A stretch of 64,000 bases of DNA from JAEUTH01 sp039931675 (GTDB lineage Bacteria; Bacteroidota; Bacteroidia; AKYH767-A; OLB10). A program made the position numbers and the translations under genes. The stretch is from NCBI GenBank assembly GCA_039931675.1, contig JBDTRM010000286.1, positions 1 to 64,000 of the forward strand, read 5' to 3'. The notes beneath the pieces were generated by a model. It ran no database searches and was not told where the DNA came from. It saw only the letters and a program-made list of their open reading frames with translations. Every line of letters starts with the position of its first letter. The stretch's first letter is position 1. Below, piece after piece: positions 43,466 to 53,090 of the stretch.

Positions 43466-44359
43466 CTAAGCCTCCAGCATCAAAACTTCCCATGCATCTT
43501 TAACACAGTTTTGTTCTAATAATGTTTTTGCCATAAAGTGCAATTGCGATATTCTTTCCTCCGGGCTTCCGTGTAACTGTTGGAGTATATGTAGTCCTTT
43601 TGCCGAAGTATTAAAAGTTTCAATTTCTTCTATAAGGGGAAGTGCGTCACAATTTCCTAACTGGCCAAGGTTATTACCGGTAAGCACTCTGCTCATCCTG
43701 ATATGTTCGGGCAGCAAGTCAACACCAATGCCTTTTTTATGATGAGGTTTCTCCACTTCAAACAATGCAGCGCCCGATGTGCGGCAATAATAATTTGCGC
43801 CAAGCCTTGCAACCAAGTCAATTTTATGCTGATCAATTTTATTATTGGCATCTAAAATATTTTCATTGATATGCATCAACAAAATTTCGCAAATAATAAG
43901 ATTGGCTGCACCACCTTCACGACCTGTTTCAATAATCTGTTTCACCTTACATTCCATTTGCACAGGCGATTCTTTTACACGAAAAGGTTTTACAATTTGT
44001 GATGCTATGGGAGTAAAACCTGATTTCTCAAATTCATTTATGCTTTTATCATATTCAGTGCTTGCTAATGATTGTTGATGCACCATTTCATAATTCACTA
44101 CATTAATTACCACTTCACTTACATCATACACATTTTCTAAAGTATGCTTAATGGTATTGTCGCGCACCCTGCGTGCCGGGCTGAAAATTAAAATAGGGGG
44201 ATTGCTTCCGAATGCATTAAAAAAACTAAATGGGCTTAGGTTGGGGTTGCCTTCTTTATCAATGGTGCTTGCAAATGCAATGGGGCGCGGTGCAATGGCA
44301 GAAAGCATGTATGCATGCAATTCGGCAGTTTTAATTTCTTTGGGATTAATAGTCAGCAT
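43466..44359 (-). CDS. Flavin reductase family protein (DIM6/NTAB type)
   Basis: 297 residues. The first 200 form an FMN-binding split-barrel with SAIAPRPIAFASTID and NLSPFSFFNAFGSNPP, the conserved start of the flavin reductase-like family. The last 90 or so residues are an additional helical extension found in Bacteroidota members. It probably transfers hydride from NAD(P)H to flavin or is a flavin-dependent oxidoreductase; its partner is unknown. It is divergent from tRNA-Leu. Confidence 0.88.
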   Translation of the reverse strand: MLTINPKEIKTAELHAYMLSAIAPRPIAFASTIDKEGNPNLSPFSFFNAFGSNPPILIFSPARRVRDNTIKHTLENVYDVSEVVINVVNYEMVHQQSLASTEYDKSINEFEKSGFTPIASQIVKPFRVKESPVQMECKVKQIIETGREGGAANLIICEILLMHINENILDANNKIDQHKIDLVARLGANYYCRTSGAALFEVEKPHHKKGIGVDLLPEHIRMSRVLTGNNLGQLGNCDALPLIEEIETFNTSAKGLHILQQLHGSPEERISQLHFMAKTLLEQNCVKDAWEVLMLEA

Positions 44360-44488
44360 AATTTGTTTTGAGGGATTATATTATCAAGGAGTTCGGAGTA
44401 ATGAATGATTAAGTGAAGTACACCATTTACTTCATTATTCAAAATTCAGGATTCATTATTCAACATTCATAGGGCAAATATGCAAACG

Positions 44489-44519
44489 TTTGTTGGCGCA
44501 ACAAATATTATTAGTTTTG
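44489..44519 (+). promoter_or_regulatory. Promoter of tRNA-Leu
   Basis: TTTG (44489-44492), 19 nt, TAGTTTTG (44512-44519): the clearest Bacteroidota promoter in the window, ending about 45 bp before the tRNA. Confidence 0.8.
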
Positions 44520-44564
44520 CGCCCTCAAAAAAAATAGCGTTGTAGTTCTTTTAATAATAAATTT

Positions 44565-44646
44565 GCGGATGTGTCGTAATTGGTAGCCGAGCCAGACTTA
44601 GGATCTGGTGTCGTAAGACGTGGGGGTTCGAGTCCCTTCATCCGCA
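44565..44646 (+). tRNA. tRNA-Leu (TAG anticodon)
   Basis: An 82-nt class II tRNA. Acceptor GCGGATG pairs with CATCCGC, the anticodon stem CCAGA/TCTGG encloses CTTAGGA (anticodon TAG), a variable arm TGTCGTAAGACGT follows, and the T-arm has GTTCGAGTC. The A73 discriminator is present and CCA is not encoded. Confidence 0.95.
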
Positions 44647-44696
44647 CTTAAAAAAATGAAGTAAATTATTTTAAGAAAATATCAATTGTATAAAAA

Positions 44697-44801
44697 AACC
44701 TTAGTAGAAAATGAAATGTCAATATCAACCTTATTACCTTATTTCGGGAATAATAAGGTAATAAGGTTATATACTTTCTGCCGTTGTTATCTACTAATGT
44801 T
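44697..44801. repeat. Nested inverted-repeat element (copy 2)
   Basis: Begins with the same AACCTTAGTAGAAA as 1807-1820 and ends with a drifted complement (TATCTACTAATGTT). Inside, perfect 17-bp arms lie at 44727-44743 and 44752-44768. It is placed between tRNA-Leu and trigger factor. Confidence 0.75.
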
Positions 44802-44807
44802 GAAATA

Positions 44808-44827
44808 ATCCCGATAGCTATCGGGAT
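44808..44827. repeat. Perfect 20-bp palindrome (CCCGATAGCTATCGGG core)
   Basis: A second full copy of the core is at 59491-59508, and partial forms occur near 19546 and 29332. It lies 66 bp before the trigger factor start. Confidence 0.85.
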
Positions 44828-44893
44828 AAGGTTTTTTATTCCAAAGCAAGGATTCATTTAATGCTTTTGGGCGCTTAACAGAAAAAATAGATC

Positions 44894-46261
44894 ATGAATA
44901 TTTCTCAGCAAGTAAAAGAAGATCAGACAGCAACTGTTACCATTGATGTTGCTCCTATTGACTACTTAGATGTAGTGGAGAAGGAAATTAAAAAGATCGG
45001 TAAACAAGCACAGATAAAGGGTTTTCGCGCAGGTGCTGTGCCTAAATCTGTTGTGCAGAAAATGTATGGTAAATCAATTTTGTTTGATGAGTTGAATAAA
45101 ATTGTTTCACGCAATCTTGAAAAACATTTGATGGATAACAATGTAAATATTGTTGGAAATCCATTGCCCGTTCCGGTTACTGATTTTGATACTGACTGGG
45201 ATAATCCTCGCGATTATTCATTTTCATTTGAAGTTGGCCTCGCGCCTGATTTTGAGTTGCAATTGCCTCCTTCAAGAGCAATTCCATATTATGAAATAAT
45301 TGTAGATGATGCTAAGTTAGAGGAGTACATTGAAGATTTGCGTACGCGCCAGGGTAAATTTTCAAATCCTGAAAAAGCGGATGATAACAGTATTTTGTAT
45401 GGAGAATTTGAAGAGTTAGATGAAACTGGTAATCTTAAAGAAGGCGGCATTAAAACAAAAACAACTTTAGCAATTAATGTGGTTAAAGATGATGCTGAGA
45501 AGCAAAAACTTTTAGCTGCCGAAAAAAATGCAAGCATAATTTTCAATCCTGCAAAAGCATTTCAAAACAAGGTGGAGATAGGAGCAATGTTTAACTTAAA
45601 GGCAGATGCTGCTGCTGAGTTAACTTCTGATTTTAAACTTACCGTGGAAACCATCAACAATCGCGAAAAAGCTGATCTTAACCAGGAGTTGTTTGATAAA
45701 GTTTATGGCGAAGGCAAAGTTACATCAGAAGAAGAATTTCGTATCCGCGTGCGTGAGGATATTGTCAATATGTTTAAACGTGAAAGCGAAAGCAAACTGA
45801 AACATGATATTGAAGATGTATTATTAGAAGAATTGAAAATAACCTTGCCCGATGAATTTTTAAAACGCTGGTTACTTGCAATGAATGAAGAAAAATTTAC
45901 GCAAGACCAGGTTGAAAAAGAGTATCCTTCATTTGCACGCGGTACGAAGCTGAGCATGATTGAAAATAAAATCATGAAAGAGCAGGGATATAAAGTAACA
46001 CAGGAAGAAATAAATGCAATGGCTCGCGATATATTGTACAACCAGTTTGCACAATATGGTTTAACACAGGGCATGGAAGATGCAATGGATGGATTGGTTT
46101 CAAAATATCTTCAAAAAGAAGAAAATGTAAATCGTGCCGTGCAAAACTTAATTAATTTTAAAGCGTTTCAATATTTGAAGGATGCCGTTAATCGCGACAT
46201 TAAAGAGATTACTTACGAGGACTTTCAAAAGATATTAGCAGAGCATCATCACCACGATTAA
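44894..46261 (+). CDS. tig: Trigger factor
   Basis: 455 residues. A ribosome-associated chaperone for nascent proteins. The N-terminal ribosome-binding domain has GFRAGAVP (43-50), the counterpart of the GFRxGxxP signature. A degenerate FKBP-like middle domain and a long helical C-terminal domain follow. The protein ends in a natural histidine run (HHHHD). Gene order tig-clpP-clpX is common in bacteria and is kept here, with clpP 203 bp downstream after AT-rich repeats. Confidence 0.92.
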   Translation: MNISQQVKEDQTATVTIDVAPIDYLDVVEKEIKKIGKQAQIKGFRAGAVPKSVVQKMYGKSILFDELNKIVSRNLEKHLMDNNVNIVGNPLPVPVTDFDTDWDNPRDYSFSFEVGLAPDFELQLPPSRAIPYYEIIVDDAKLEEYIEDLRTRQGKFSNPEKADDNSILYGEFEELDETGNLKEGGIKTKTTLAINVVKDDAEKQKLLAAEKNASIIFNPAKAFQNKVEIGAMFNLKADAAAELTSDFKLTVETINNREKADLNQELFDKVYGEGKVTSEEEFRIRVREDIVNMFKRESESKLKHDIEDVLLEELKITLPDEFLKRWLLAMNEEKFTQDQVEKEYPSFARGTKLSMIENKIMKEQGYKVTQEEINAMARDILYNQFAQYGLTQGMEDAMDGLVSKYLQKEENVNRAVQNLINFKAFQYLKDAVNRDIKEITYEDFQKILAEHHHHD

Positions 46262-46464
46262 TTAATAATGAATAATGAATTTTGAATAGTGAATGATGAA
46301 GGCAATGAAAAACTTCAATATTTAATATTCAACATTCAATATTCAACATTTGGTTAGGATTAAGGTTTACAATTTTTATTTTAGCATAAACGACTACCCT
46401 TAGAATTTATATTTTAAAATTCAGTTTTAATCTTTCCCCACACATACTATTTAATTAACGAACT

Positions 46465-47124
46465 ATGAATTACGATCAGGAATTTCGCAAGTATGCCATC
46501 AAACATCACGGCATCAGCAGTTTATCCATGCATCATTTTGAATCATCGCTCACCCCATACATCATTGAAGAGCGTCAGATGAACATTGCACAAATGGATG
46601 TGTTTTCGCGTTTAATGATGGAGCGCATAATTTTTCTTGGTACAGCTATCAATGACCAGGTGGCCAACATAGTGCAGGCGCAAATGTTGTTCCTGCAAAA
46701 TGTTGATGCCAAAAAAGATATTACCATGTACATTAACTCACCGGGCGGCAGCGTGTATGCAGGTATGGGCATTTATGACACCATGCAGATATTGCAACCC
46801 GATGTGCAGATGATTTGCACAGGTATAGCAGCATCAATGGCTGCGGTGTTATTGTGCGCAGGCACAGCAGGTAAAAGATCTGCTTTAAAACATTCGCGTG
46901 TAATGATTCACCAGCCAATGGGTGGTGCAGAAGGACAGGCTTCTGACATTGAAATTACAGCACGTGAAATTTCGAAGCTGAAAAAAGAACTTTACGAGAT
47001 CATAGCAAGCCATACCGGTAAAGATTATGATACAGTGTGGAAAGATTCTGACCGTGATTACTGGATGATAGCTGATGAGGCTAAGGAATACGGTATGATT
47101 GATGAAGTATTGACAAAAAAGTAA
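46465..47124 (+). CDS. clpP: ATP-dependent Clp protease proteolytic subunit
   Basis: 219 residues. The catalytic triad is visible as Ser124 (GIAASMAA), His149 (MIHQP) and Asp198 (SDRDYW). The N-terminal 30 or so residues include a propeptide region and the YIIEERQM start of the mature fold. It forms the tetradecameric chamber that degrades proteins fed by ClpX, encoded next. The surrounding segments NSPGGSVYAGMGIYD are canonical. Confidence 0.96.
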   Translation: MNYDQEFRKYAIKHHGISSLSMHHFESSLTPYIIEERQMNIAQMDVFSRLMMERIIFLGTAINDQVANIVQAQMLFLQNVDAKKDITMYINSPGGSVYAGMGIYDTMQILQPDVQMICTGIAASMAAVLLCAGTAGKRSALKHSRVMIHQPMGGAEGQASDIEITAREISKLKKELYEIIASHTGKDYDTVWKDSDRDYWMIADEAKEYGMIDEVLTKK

Positions 47125-47146
47125 AGAACTTCTTTTAGGAATTAGT

Positions 47147-47187
47147 CTGAAATCTAAAGTTTTTATTAACTTTGGTTATCAGGCTTT
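47147..47187 (+). terminator. Possible terminator or attenuator between clpP and clpX
   Basis: CTGA...TCAG with inner AAAGTT/AACTTT forms an imperfect stem followed by GGCTTTTTA. It may only partly separate the two genes. Confidence 0.4.
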
Positions 47188-47281
47188 TTAAATAAAGTCA
47201 ATTTTATCAGTTGTTCAAGTTGTCAAATACCCGGGCAATATTTTTACGCAGAATTAATATTATAAATTTTAAATCTAATCC

Positions 47282-48520
47282 ATGAAACAGACAAAAGATG
47301 TAAAATGCAGTTTTTGCGGTCGCGATAAGAACGCAGTAACGCTCCTGATTGCAGGGGAGAATGCACATATATGTGATCAATGCGCACAGCAGGCAATAGG
47401 TATTATTAATGAAGAGCAGACTACAAAGCTTAAGCAGACACTTAGTTCATCAACAGCGTTGCTTAAGCCTGCCGACATTAAAGCTCACCTTGACCAATAT
47501 GTGATAGGTCAGGATGATGCGAAAAAAGTGCTTTCTGTAGCAGTGTATAATCACTACAAACGTATCAATCACCAGCTTAAGAGCAAAAATGATATTGAGT
47601 TAGATAAATCCAATATCATTTTAATCGGGGAAACAGGAACCGGTAAAACGCTTTTGGCGCGCACCATTGCAAGGATTCTTAATGTGCCGTTTTGTATTGC
47701 CGATGCCACAGTAATTACCGAAGCCGGTTACGTTGGTGAAGATGTGGAAAGTGTTTTATCTCGATTGCTCATGGCATCTGACTTTGATGTTAAATCAGCC
47801 GAGCGTGGTATTGTTTACATTGATGAGATAGATAAGATAGCCCGCAAAAGTGATAACCCGAGTCTTACGCGCGATGTAAGCGGTGAAGGTGTACAGCAGG
47901 GGTTATTAAAGCTGCTTGAAAACACGATAGTTAATGTACCTCCTTATGGCGGACGCAAGCACCCTGAACAAAAGATGATACAGGTAAATACTGAAAATAT
48001 ATTATTTATATGTGGAGGGGCTTTTGACGGCATTGATAAGATCATCGGAAGGCGCCTGCGATCTAACAGCCTTGGATTTAAGAGTAATGATCAGAATGCT
48101 TATGACAGGGAAAATCTTTTGCAATATGTTGCACCGCAGGATTTAAAAGCTTACGGATTGATACCTGAATTGATTGGTCGTCTTCCGGTTCTTACCGCAT
48201 TGGCACCGCTTGATAAGAAAGCGCTTCGCTCAATACTTACCGATCCTAAAAATGCGTTGATCAAGCAGTATCAGTATCTTTTTGAGATGGAGAAAATTAA
48301 TTTAGTTGTTGAAGAAGATGTGTTGGAATTAATTGTTGAAAAAGCACATGAATATAAATTAGGCGCCCGTGGCCTGCGTAATTTATGCGAAGCCATTATG
48401 CTTGATGCCATGTTTGAAATTCCAAGCGAAGAAGATCCCGATAACGAATTTATTGTTACGCTTGATTATGCCTTAGGCAAATTACATAAAGCCAACCTCG
48501 CCAAATTAAAAGCGGCATAA
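47282..48520 (+). CDS. clpX: ATP-dependent Clp protease ATPase subunit ClpX
   Basis: 412 residues. AAA+ unfoldase that recognises substrates and feeds ClpP. The N-terminal zinc domain has Cys9, Cys12, Cys31, Cys34. Walker A is GETGTGKT (116-123), the pore loop GYVGEDV follows, and Walker B is YIDEID. The ClpP-docking loop reads LGF rather than IGF. It starts 157 bp after clpP. Confidence 0.96.
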   Translation: MKQTKDVKCSFCGRDKNAVTLLIAGENAHICDQCAQQAIGIINEEQTTKLKQTLSSSTALLKPADIKAHLDQYVIGQDDAKKVLSVAVYNHYKRINHQLKSKNDIELDKSNIILIGETGTGKTLLARTIARILNVPFCIADATVITEAGYVGEDVESVLSRLLMASDFDVKSAERGIVYIDEIDKIARKSDNPSLTRDVSGEGVQQGLLKLLENTIVNVPPYGGRKHPEQKMIQVNTENILFICGGAFDGIDKIIGRRLRSNSLGFKSNDQNAYDRENLLQYVAPQDLKAYGLIPELIGRLPVLTALAPLDKKALRSILTDPKNALIKQYQYLFEMEKINLVVEEDVLELIVEKAHEYKLGARGLRNLCEAIMLDAMFEIPSEEDPDNEFIVTLDYALGKLHKANLAKLKAA

Positions 48521-48692
48521 TTTGATAACGTTTCTTTTCTGATATAAGTCAGCAGGCTTATTTTTAAAACTTAAGATTTAGGTAGTTTTAGAATTATTTG
48601 AACTTGTTAGTGTTCAAATAAAATTAAAATATTGTGTATTAAAACACGTGCTTTACCGTTAGAAGATTTATCACAATTAAAATTCCCCCAAA

Positions 48693-49109
48693 ATGAAATC
48701 TGTAACAAAAGAGATAGAGGCAATTAAGCCCAGCGTAGTTGGACGTACATTAACCAATCTTTACCATACTAAATTAAGTGAGAAATTTGAGTTATTGCCC
48801 GGTGTCAGTCATGTTTTATATTTCCGTACTATTATTGAATTAGATCATACTGAACACTATGATTTCTGGAAGAGTTATTTGAATAAATGGAATTCAACGG
48901 AACAACTTTTTCCTGTGAGCAATGAACAATGGGATGTACCGGATTCCAGGTTTTTTATAGGTCAAAAAGTAAAAGATATTAAGGTGGATCATCATGGACA
49001 GGTTTACCTGATCTTAGAAAATGATATTGCAATAGAGCACACTATAGATTATGGTGATGGAATCAGAATTAAGCCTTTCAAAGAATTAATCGAGGCCGAA
49101 GAGAGATAG
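48693..49109 (+). CDS. Conserved-looking hypothetical cytoplasmic protein
   Basis: 138 residues without signal peptide or membrane segment. The composition is balanced (many Asp, His, Ile, Lys) with segments like GVSHVLYFRTIIEL and FFIGQKVKDIKVDHHGQVYLIL that look like a small alpha/beta domain. No family recognised. It lies 172 bp past clpX and ends 4 bp from the convergent kinase gene. Confidence 0.65.
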   Translation: MKSVTKEIEAIKPSVVGRTLTNLYHTKLSEKFELLPGVSHVLYFRTIIELDHTEHYDFWKSYLNKWNSTEQLFPVSNEQWDVPDSRFFIGQKVKDIKVDHHGQVYLILENDIAIEHTIDYGDGIRIKPFKELIEAEER

Positions 49110-49113
49110 TTTT

Positions 49114-50748
49114 TTAACTTCCGAAAAGGTTTATAGTTTCATTAATTGTTTGCCTAAGCGGTAGTGTAATGATAAATGTTGCGCCATTTCCCGGTTTGCT
49201 TGTTGCTGTAATAATTCCCTGGTGGTTCTGTACAATTTTTTTGCAGATGGCAAGTCCGATTCCTGTGCCCTCATAATTTCCTGCACTGGTTAACCTTTGG
49301 AATACCTCAAATATCTTATCTGCATAGTTTTGGTCGAAACCGATCCCGTTATCACTAATAGTAATGCAGCAATAGGTCAGGTAATTGATATCATTAACCA
49401 TCGAACCCGCGTACAATTCAGTTAGCTTTGCATGGATATTTTCAGGTAACCGGTTGCCCTGTATCAATTGAGATGAGATATTAATAACGGGGGCTATATG
49501 CGCTGATTGAAACTTCAGTGCATTGCTGAGCATGTTCTGAAATAATTGTCCTATCTGCGAAGCATTTGCATCAATATGCGGAAGTTCATCAACATGAATA
49601 ACTGCACCGGTCTTTTCAACTGCCACTTCCATATCATTAATTACCTGGCCAACAAGTTGCTTTAAATCAACATCATTAAAATTATTTACGTCAGATAACT
49701 TTGAAAAACGGAGCACATCATCAATAAGCCTTTGCATACGCGCTGTCGAAGACGTTATTTTTTCAATAAAAAGAATGCCTTTACTATTTTCAGAATGCTT
49801 TATCTCCTCCTGCAGGCGCGAACTGAAGGTTAATATTTTACGTAGCGGTTCCTGCAAATCATGCGAGGTGATGTAAGCGAATTTCTGAAGCTCATTATTG
49901 ATCATTTCCAGCTTACGTGTTTTTTGCAATAACTCTTCTTCTGTTTTTTTTTCTCGTGTCACATCCTGTCCCGTGCCTATCATTTTTATTACGTTGCCTT
50001 CTTTATCAATTATCACTTCTCCCCTGGAAAAAATTGTTTTTATTTCACCGCTTTTAAGACATATACGATGATAGAAATCAGTAAATTTCTTTTCGTTAAA
50101 AGCTGTATTAATAAGGCTGTTTACAAAGGTGCGGTCGCCAGGATGAACAAGAGAAATAAATGCTTCAAAGGTGATATGGTTTTCTTCGGGATTTAACCCG
50201 TAAATAATAAAAAGCCCGTGCGACCAGTTTAGCGCATTACTTGCTACATGCCACTCCCAATGTCCCATGCGTGCAATTTCCTGTGCTTCATTAAGTTGTT
50301 GATTTTTTATCCGTAATAATTCTTCTGTATTTTTATATTGCTCCACTTCTAAAGATAATTCACGCGCAGAGCGGAATTTGAGTACTGCGGGTATTACCTG
50401 TATGAGGGAGAAAACAGTAACCCAGCTCAGCAGCCCTGTTATAAAACGCAGCAAAGCGTTAAAACGATGCATCGGATACCAGAATGAAACTGCATCCATA
50501 AAATAGGTTAAGCCACTCAGAAAGATAAATGCAGCCGCAAGCAAATACAGTTTTTGAAAGCGGCTGTAATTTTTTCGCGTAACATACATTACTAAGATTA
50601 CCGGCAAGGCAACAAATGCCGACCATATCATTAAATCACTAATGATGTAAAACCATCCGTCAAAATTATTCCAGTTTCCATTTTTCCACAGTGGAGGCCA
50701 ATCGGAAGCGTCAAATAGCTTTTTGAAAAATGTAAACAGATCGTTCAT
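49114..50748 (-). CDS. PAS-histidine kinase with ethylene-receptor-like membrane domain lacking copper ligands
   Basis: 544 residues. Three membrane helices (about 33-57, 66-86, 97-121) resemble the ethylene-binding domain of ETR1-type receptors: ISDLMIW keeps the acidic Asp38 of helix 1, but the Cys-X3-His copper pair of helix 2 reads Ser78-X3-Tyr82 (SGLTY). A coiled coil, a PAS/PAC unit (about 160-268), HisKA with His296 (SHDLQEPL) and HATPase (NMLSNALKFQ, DNGIGF, GTGIGL) follow. Signal is unknown. No response regulator is adjacent. The alignment to ETR1 is from memory. Confidence 0.82.
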   Translation of the reverse strand: MNDLFTFFKKLFDASDWPPLWKNGNWNNFDGWFYIISDLMIWSAFVALPVILVMYVTRKNYSRFQKLYLLAAAFIFLSGLTYFMDAVSFWYPMHRFNALLRFITGLLSWVTVFSLIQVIPAVLKFRSARELSLEVEQYKNTEELLRIKNQQLNEAQEIARMGHWEWHVASNALNWSHGLFIIYGLNPEENHITFEAFISLVHPGDRTFVNSLINTAFNEKKFTDFYHRICLKSGEIKTIFSRGEVIIDKEGNVIKMIGTGQDVTREKKTEEELLQKTRKLEMINNELQKFAYITSHDLQEPLRKILTFSSRLQEEIKHSENSKGILFIEKITSSTARMQRLIDDVLRFSKLSDVNNFNDVDLKQLVGQVINDMEVAVEKTGAVIHVDELPHIDANASQIGQLFQNMLSNALKFQSAHIAPVINISSQLIQGNRLPENIHAKLTELYAGSMVNDINYLTYCCITISDNGIGFDQNYADKIFEVFQRLTSAGNYEGTGIGLAICKKIVQNHQGIITATSKPGNGATFIITLPLRQTINETINLFGS

Positions 50749-51287
50749 TTTTTTAATAAAATCTGGTGAATTTCCTTCGTTGAGGAGCTATGGATGGAAA
50801 AGTCGTTTAAGTTTTTTGTAACCGTAACTGTAACTGTAAACAGCATTGCATGAAGTGAACATCAGAGGGGGTTTGCCATCTTTATTATTTAATTATTCAA
50901 AAATAACAGCAATTGCAATTTTTTGAGAGGGCAATTAAATGAATAATTCTGAAATTTCAAGTCAATTGTTTTTCAGAGCTTTGATTATATGATTGCAAAA
51001 AACCATTTTAATTGAAAAATTATCCTTTAGGAAATTTGAAAATGAGTTGTTAAGCTAAAAAAAACGCGAGATAATAAACCTCGCGTTTCTAACACTTTCG
51101 ATCATATTCCGAAACCACCTTATGTGAAACATTCAGCTTATTCAGGCTAAAATCATGGTAGTGTTTTAAACCAACCCTAAACCCAAGCATGTTACTTTAA
51201 AAATCATGCCACAAAACAAGCCGGATGATATTTATTTTAACCTGTGTATCATAATTGGGTGATATTGTTAATCATGAAATAAGAATT
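50749..51287. other. Intergenic stretch, AT-rich
   Basis: 539 bp. Apart from the terminator at 51062-51088 there is no gene, repeat or promoter I can support. Confidence 0.5.
51062..51088 (-). terminator. Rho-independent terminator of the glycosyltransferase operon
   Basis: On the reverse strand AAACGCGAG and CTCGCGTTT form a 9-bp stem followed by eight T; it lies 200 bp past the end of the operon. Confidence 0.75.
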
Positions 51288-52322
51288 TTAAGCTGATTGC
51301 AGCAAAGGATTACTTTTTTCAATGGAAGCTAAATCGGCAATCCATGAATCGAGCAGCACTAATTCTTTCTCGTCAATCAAATTAAGTTTGATCAGTGCCT
51401 CATAGCATCTTAAAAGATTATCATTTAAATGCTTTACACCTTGCTTTAGGGCAAGCTGTTGTAAGGTTTCAGCAATCTGGTTGTTATTCAGGTAACCGGG
51501 CACTTCATCTTTTAAATCACGAATGAGATTATGATCGTTGCGCTGCTGGTAAACTGTAGGTTTATGAAAAAGAACAGACCAGTTATTCTCCCAACAAATG
51601 CGTTGTGCAATAAAACTACGCCATATATCAGTCATCCTGAAACTGCAATAGGTAGGCAAATACAGCAAGGGAAATGAGGGCTTAAACCATCTTGTATTCT
51701 GACTGTTAAAAGGGCACCAGGTATTTTTTCCTAAAGCTATGCTTGGTCCATGCTTAAAATGAACGGGCAATTCTTTTACTAATCTGAAAATAGCATCCAC
51801 ATCGGGATTGTCGTTGGCAAGTCCTTGCTGAATGGGGCAGTCAACTATTTCGTATTTGCTATCGCGAATTGCAGGCTGAGAGTCGCGGAGAAATTCTAAT
51901 GGAAAGGCACGCGGCCATATTTTTTTATCGGTGAAGTAGGAGTAAATATTGATCCATCCTTTGTCAACAAAATGATAACATGATGTTTTCATTTCTACAG
52001 GCTTCCAGAAACCACTTAATGGAATATTATCATCATCAGTTTCGGCAATAATTTCAGCTCCACCTGCAATTGCAATTAAGTAGCCTATATTCTTTCGCGA
52101 GTAATGGCGTTCAGGCGTTTGATGGGCAATTTTAAAATTTAAATCTTTTTGAGAAGCAATTGAAAAAAAACGGCAGTGATCAATAAAGAAATCATCAGGC
52201 GATTTTGAATCACCAATGATGATGTATTCAATATCACGAGCGTAACATTCGCGCGCGTAATCCTGTAAAATGGAAATAGGCGGTGAAATGGATGTGATTA
52301 CAAGAGAAGTTTTTGGGTTCAT
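51288..52322 (-). CDS. STELLO/DUF288-type glycosyltransferase
   Basis: 344 residues, no membrane segment. The sequence runs from TSLVITSISPP through YIIIGDSKSP to GYLIAIAGGAEIIAETDDDNIP, where the DDD triad is the likely metal/nucleotide-sugar site. This matches the STELLO-like (DUF288) family, known in plants as Golgi proteins acting with cellulose synthase and in bacteria in glycan clusters. Substrate unknown. Last gene of a three-gene leftward operon, 18 bp after the GT2 gene. Confidence 0.75.
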   Translation of the reverse strand: MNPKTSLVITSISPPISILQDYARECYARDIEYIIIGDSKSPDDFFIDHCRFFSIASQKDLNFKIAHQTPERHYSRKNIGYLIAIAGGAEIIAETDDDNIPLSGFWKPVEMKTSCYHFVDKGWINIYSYFTDKKIWPRAFPLEFLRDSQPAIRDSKYEIVDCPIQQGLANDNPDVDAIFRLVKELPVHFKHGPSIALGKNTWCPFNSQNTRWFKPSFPLLYLPTYCSFRMTDIWRSFIAQRICWENNWSVLFHKPTVYQQRNDHNLIRDLKDEVPGYLNNNQIAETLQQLALKQGVKHLNDNLLRCYEALIKLNLIDEKELVLLDSWIADLASIEKSNPLLQSA

Positions 52323-52340
52323 GGGTTATAATGGAGATTA

Positions 52341-53075
52341 TTAAATTTTACGGGAATGAAAAAATAAACGATGTACAAAATAAAACAAAAGTACATATAT
52401 GGAATTTCTGATTGCTTTAGATGAAACGCTTGGCGATGGTGCACGGTAATGAATAGGAATTTCACGGTAACGCTTTTCGCGAAGCAGGTAACGCAATTCG
52501 GTTTGATAAAAGTGCGCTTTCGATTGAAGAGGATATGCTAAAAACTCTTTTACTATGTGAGCGTGAAAACCCTGGTAACCCGAGGTCATGTCTTTTAATT
52601 TACTTCCTAATAAAATATTGGATAAAATCGTTCCGGTTTTTGATAAGAACGTCCTTTTGCCTGATGATTTCCAGATGGAGCCGCCATTAATAAACCTGCT
52701 GCCAAATGCACATTCATTACCTTCATTAAGTGTTCTTAAAAACATCGGTACGGCCCGCGGATCGTGCGAAAGGCCGGCATCCATTTCTATAATAATATCG
52801 TGGCCGTGAGCCAATGCTTCGCGATAGCCTCTTAAATATGCGTCAACCACATTTTTATTTTCAGGAGCCCAAACAGTAATAAAGCGGATGTCTTTTTCAG
52901 AAAGTTCTTTACATATTTCTAAAGTCCGGTCTTTGGAGGCATTGTCAACAATAAAATAAACCCTGCCCGATTCAAGCCGGTTAAGCACTGTTATTAACTC
53001 ATCGGCAAACGGGTGAAAATCTTTTTCCTCATTGGCCATAGGAATTATTATTGCGTAGTCGTTATCGTAATACAT
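52341..53075 (-). CDS. Family 2 glycosyltransferase (DPM1-like)
   Basis: 244 residues. N-terminal GT-A fold with IIPMANEE, VDNASKDRT, and IEMDAGLSHDP holding the metal-binding acid, then FGSRFINGGS and a C-terminal membrane-associated helix (about 225-240). It resembles polyprenyl-phosphate mannose/glucose synthases, which charge a lipid carrier for the membrane GT-C enzyme encoded directly upstream (15-bp gap). Confidence 0.87.
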   Translation of the reverse strand: MYYDNDYAIIIPMANEEKDFHPFADELITVLNRLESGRVYFIVDNASKDRTLEICKELSEKDIRFITVWAPENKNVVDAYLRGYREALAHGHDIIIEMDAGLSHDPRAVPMFLRTLNEGNECAFGSRFINGGSIWKSSGKRTFLSKTGTILSNILLGSKLKDMTSGYQGFHAHIVKEFLAYPLQSKAHFYQTELRYLLREKRYREIPIHYRAPSPSVSSKAIRNSIYVLLFYFVHRLFFHSRKI

Positions 53076-53090
53076 AAGAAAAATATTTAA

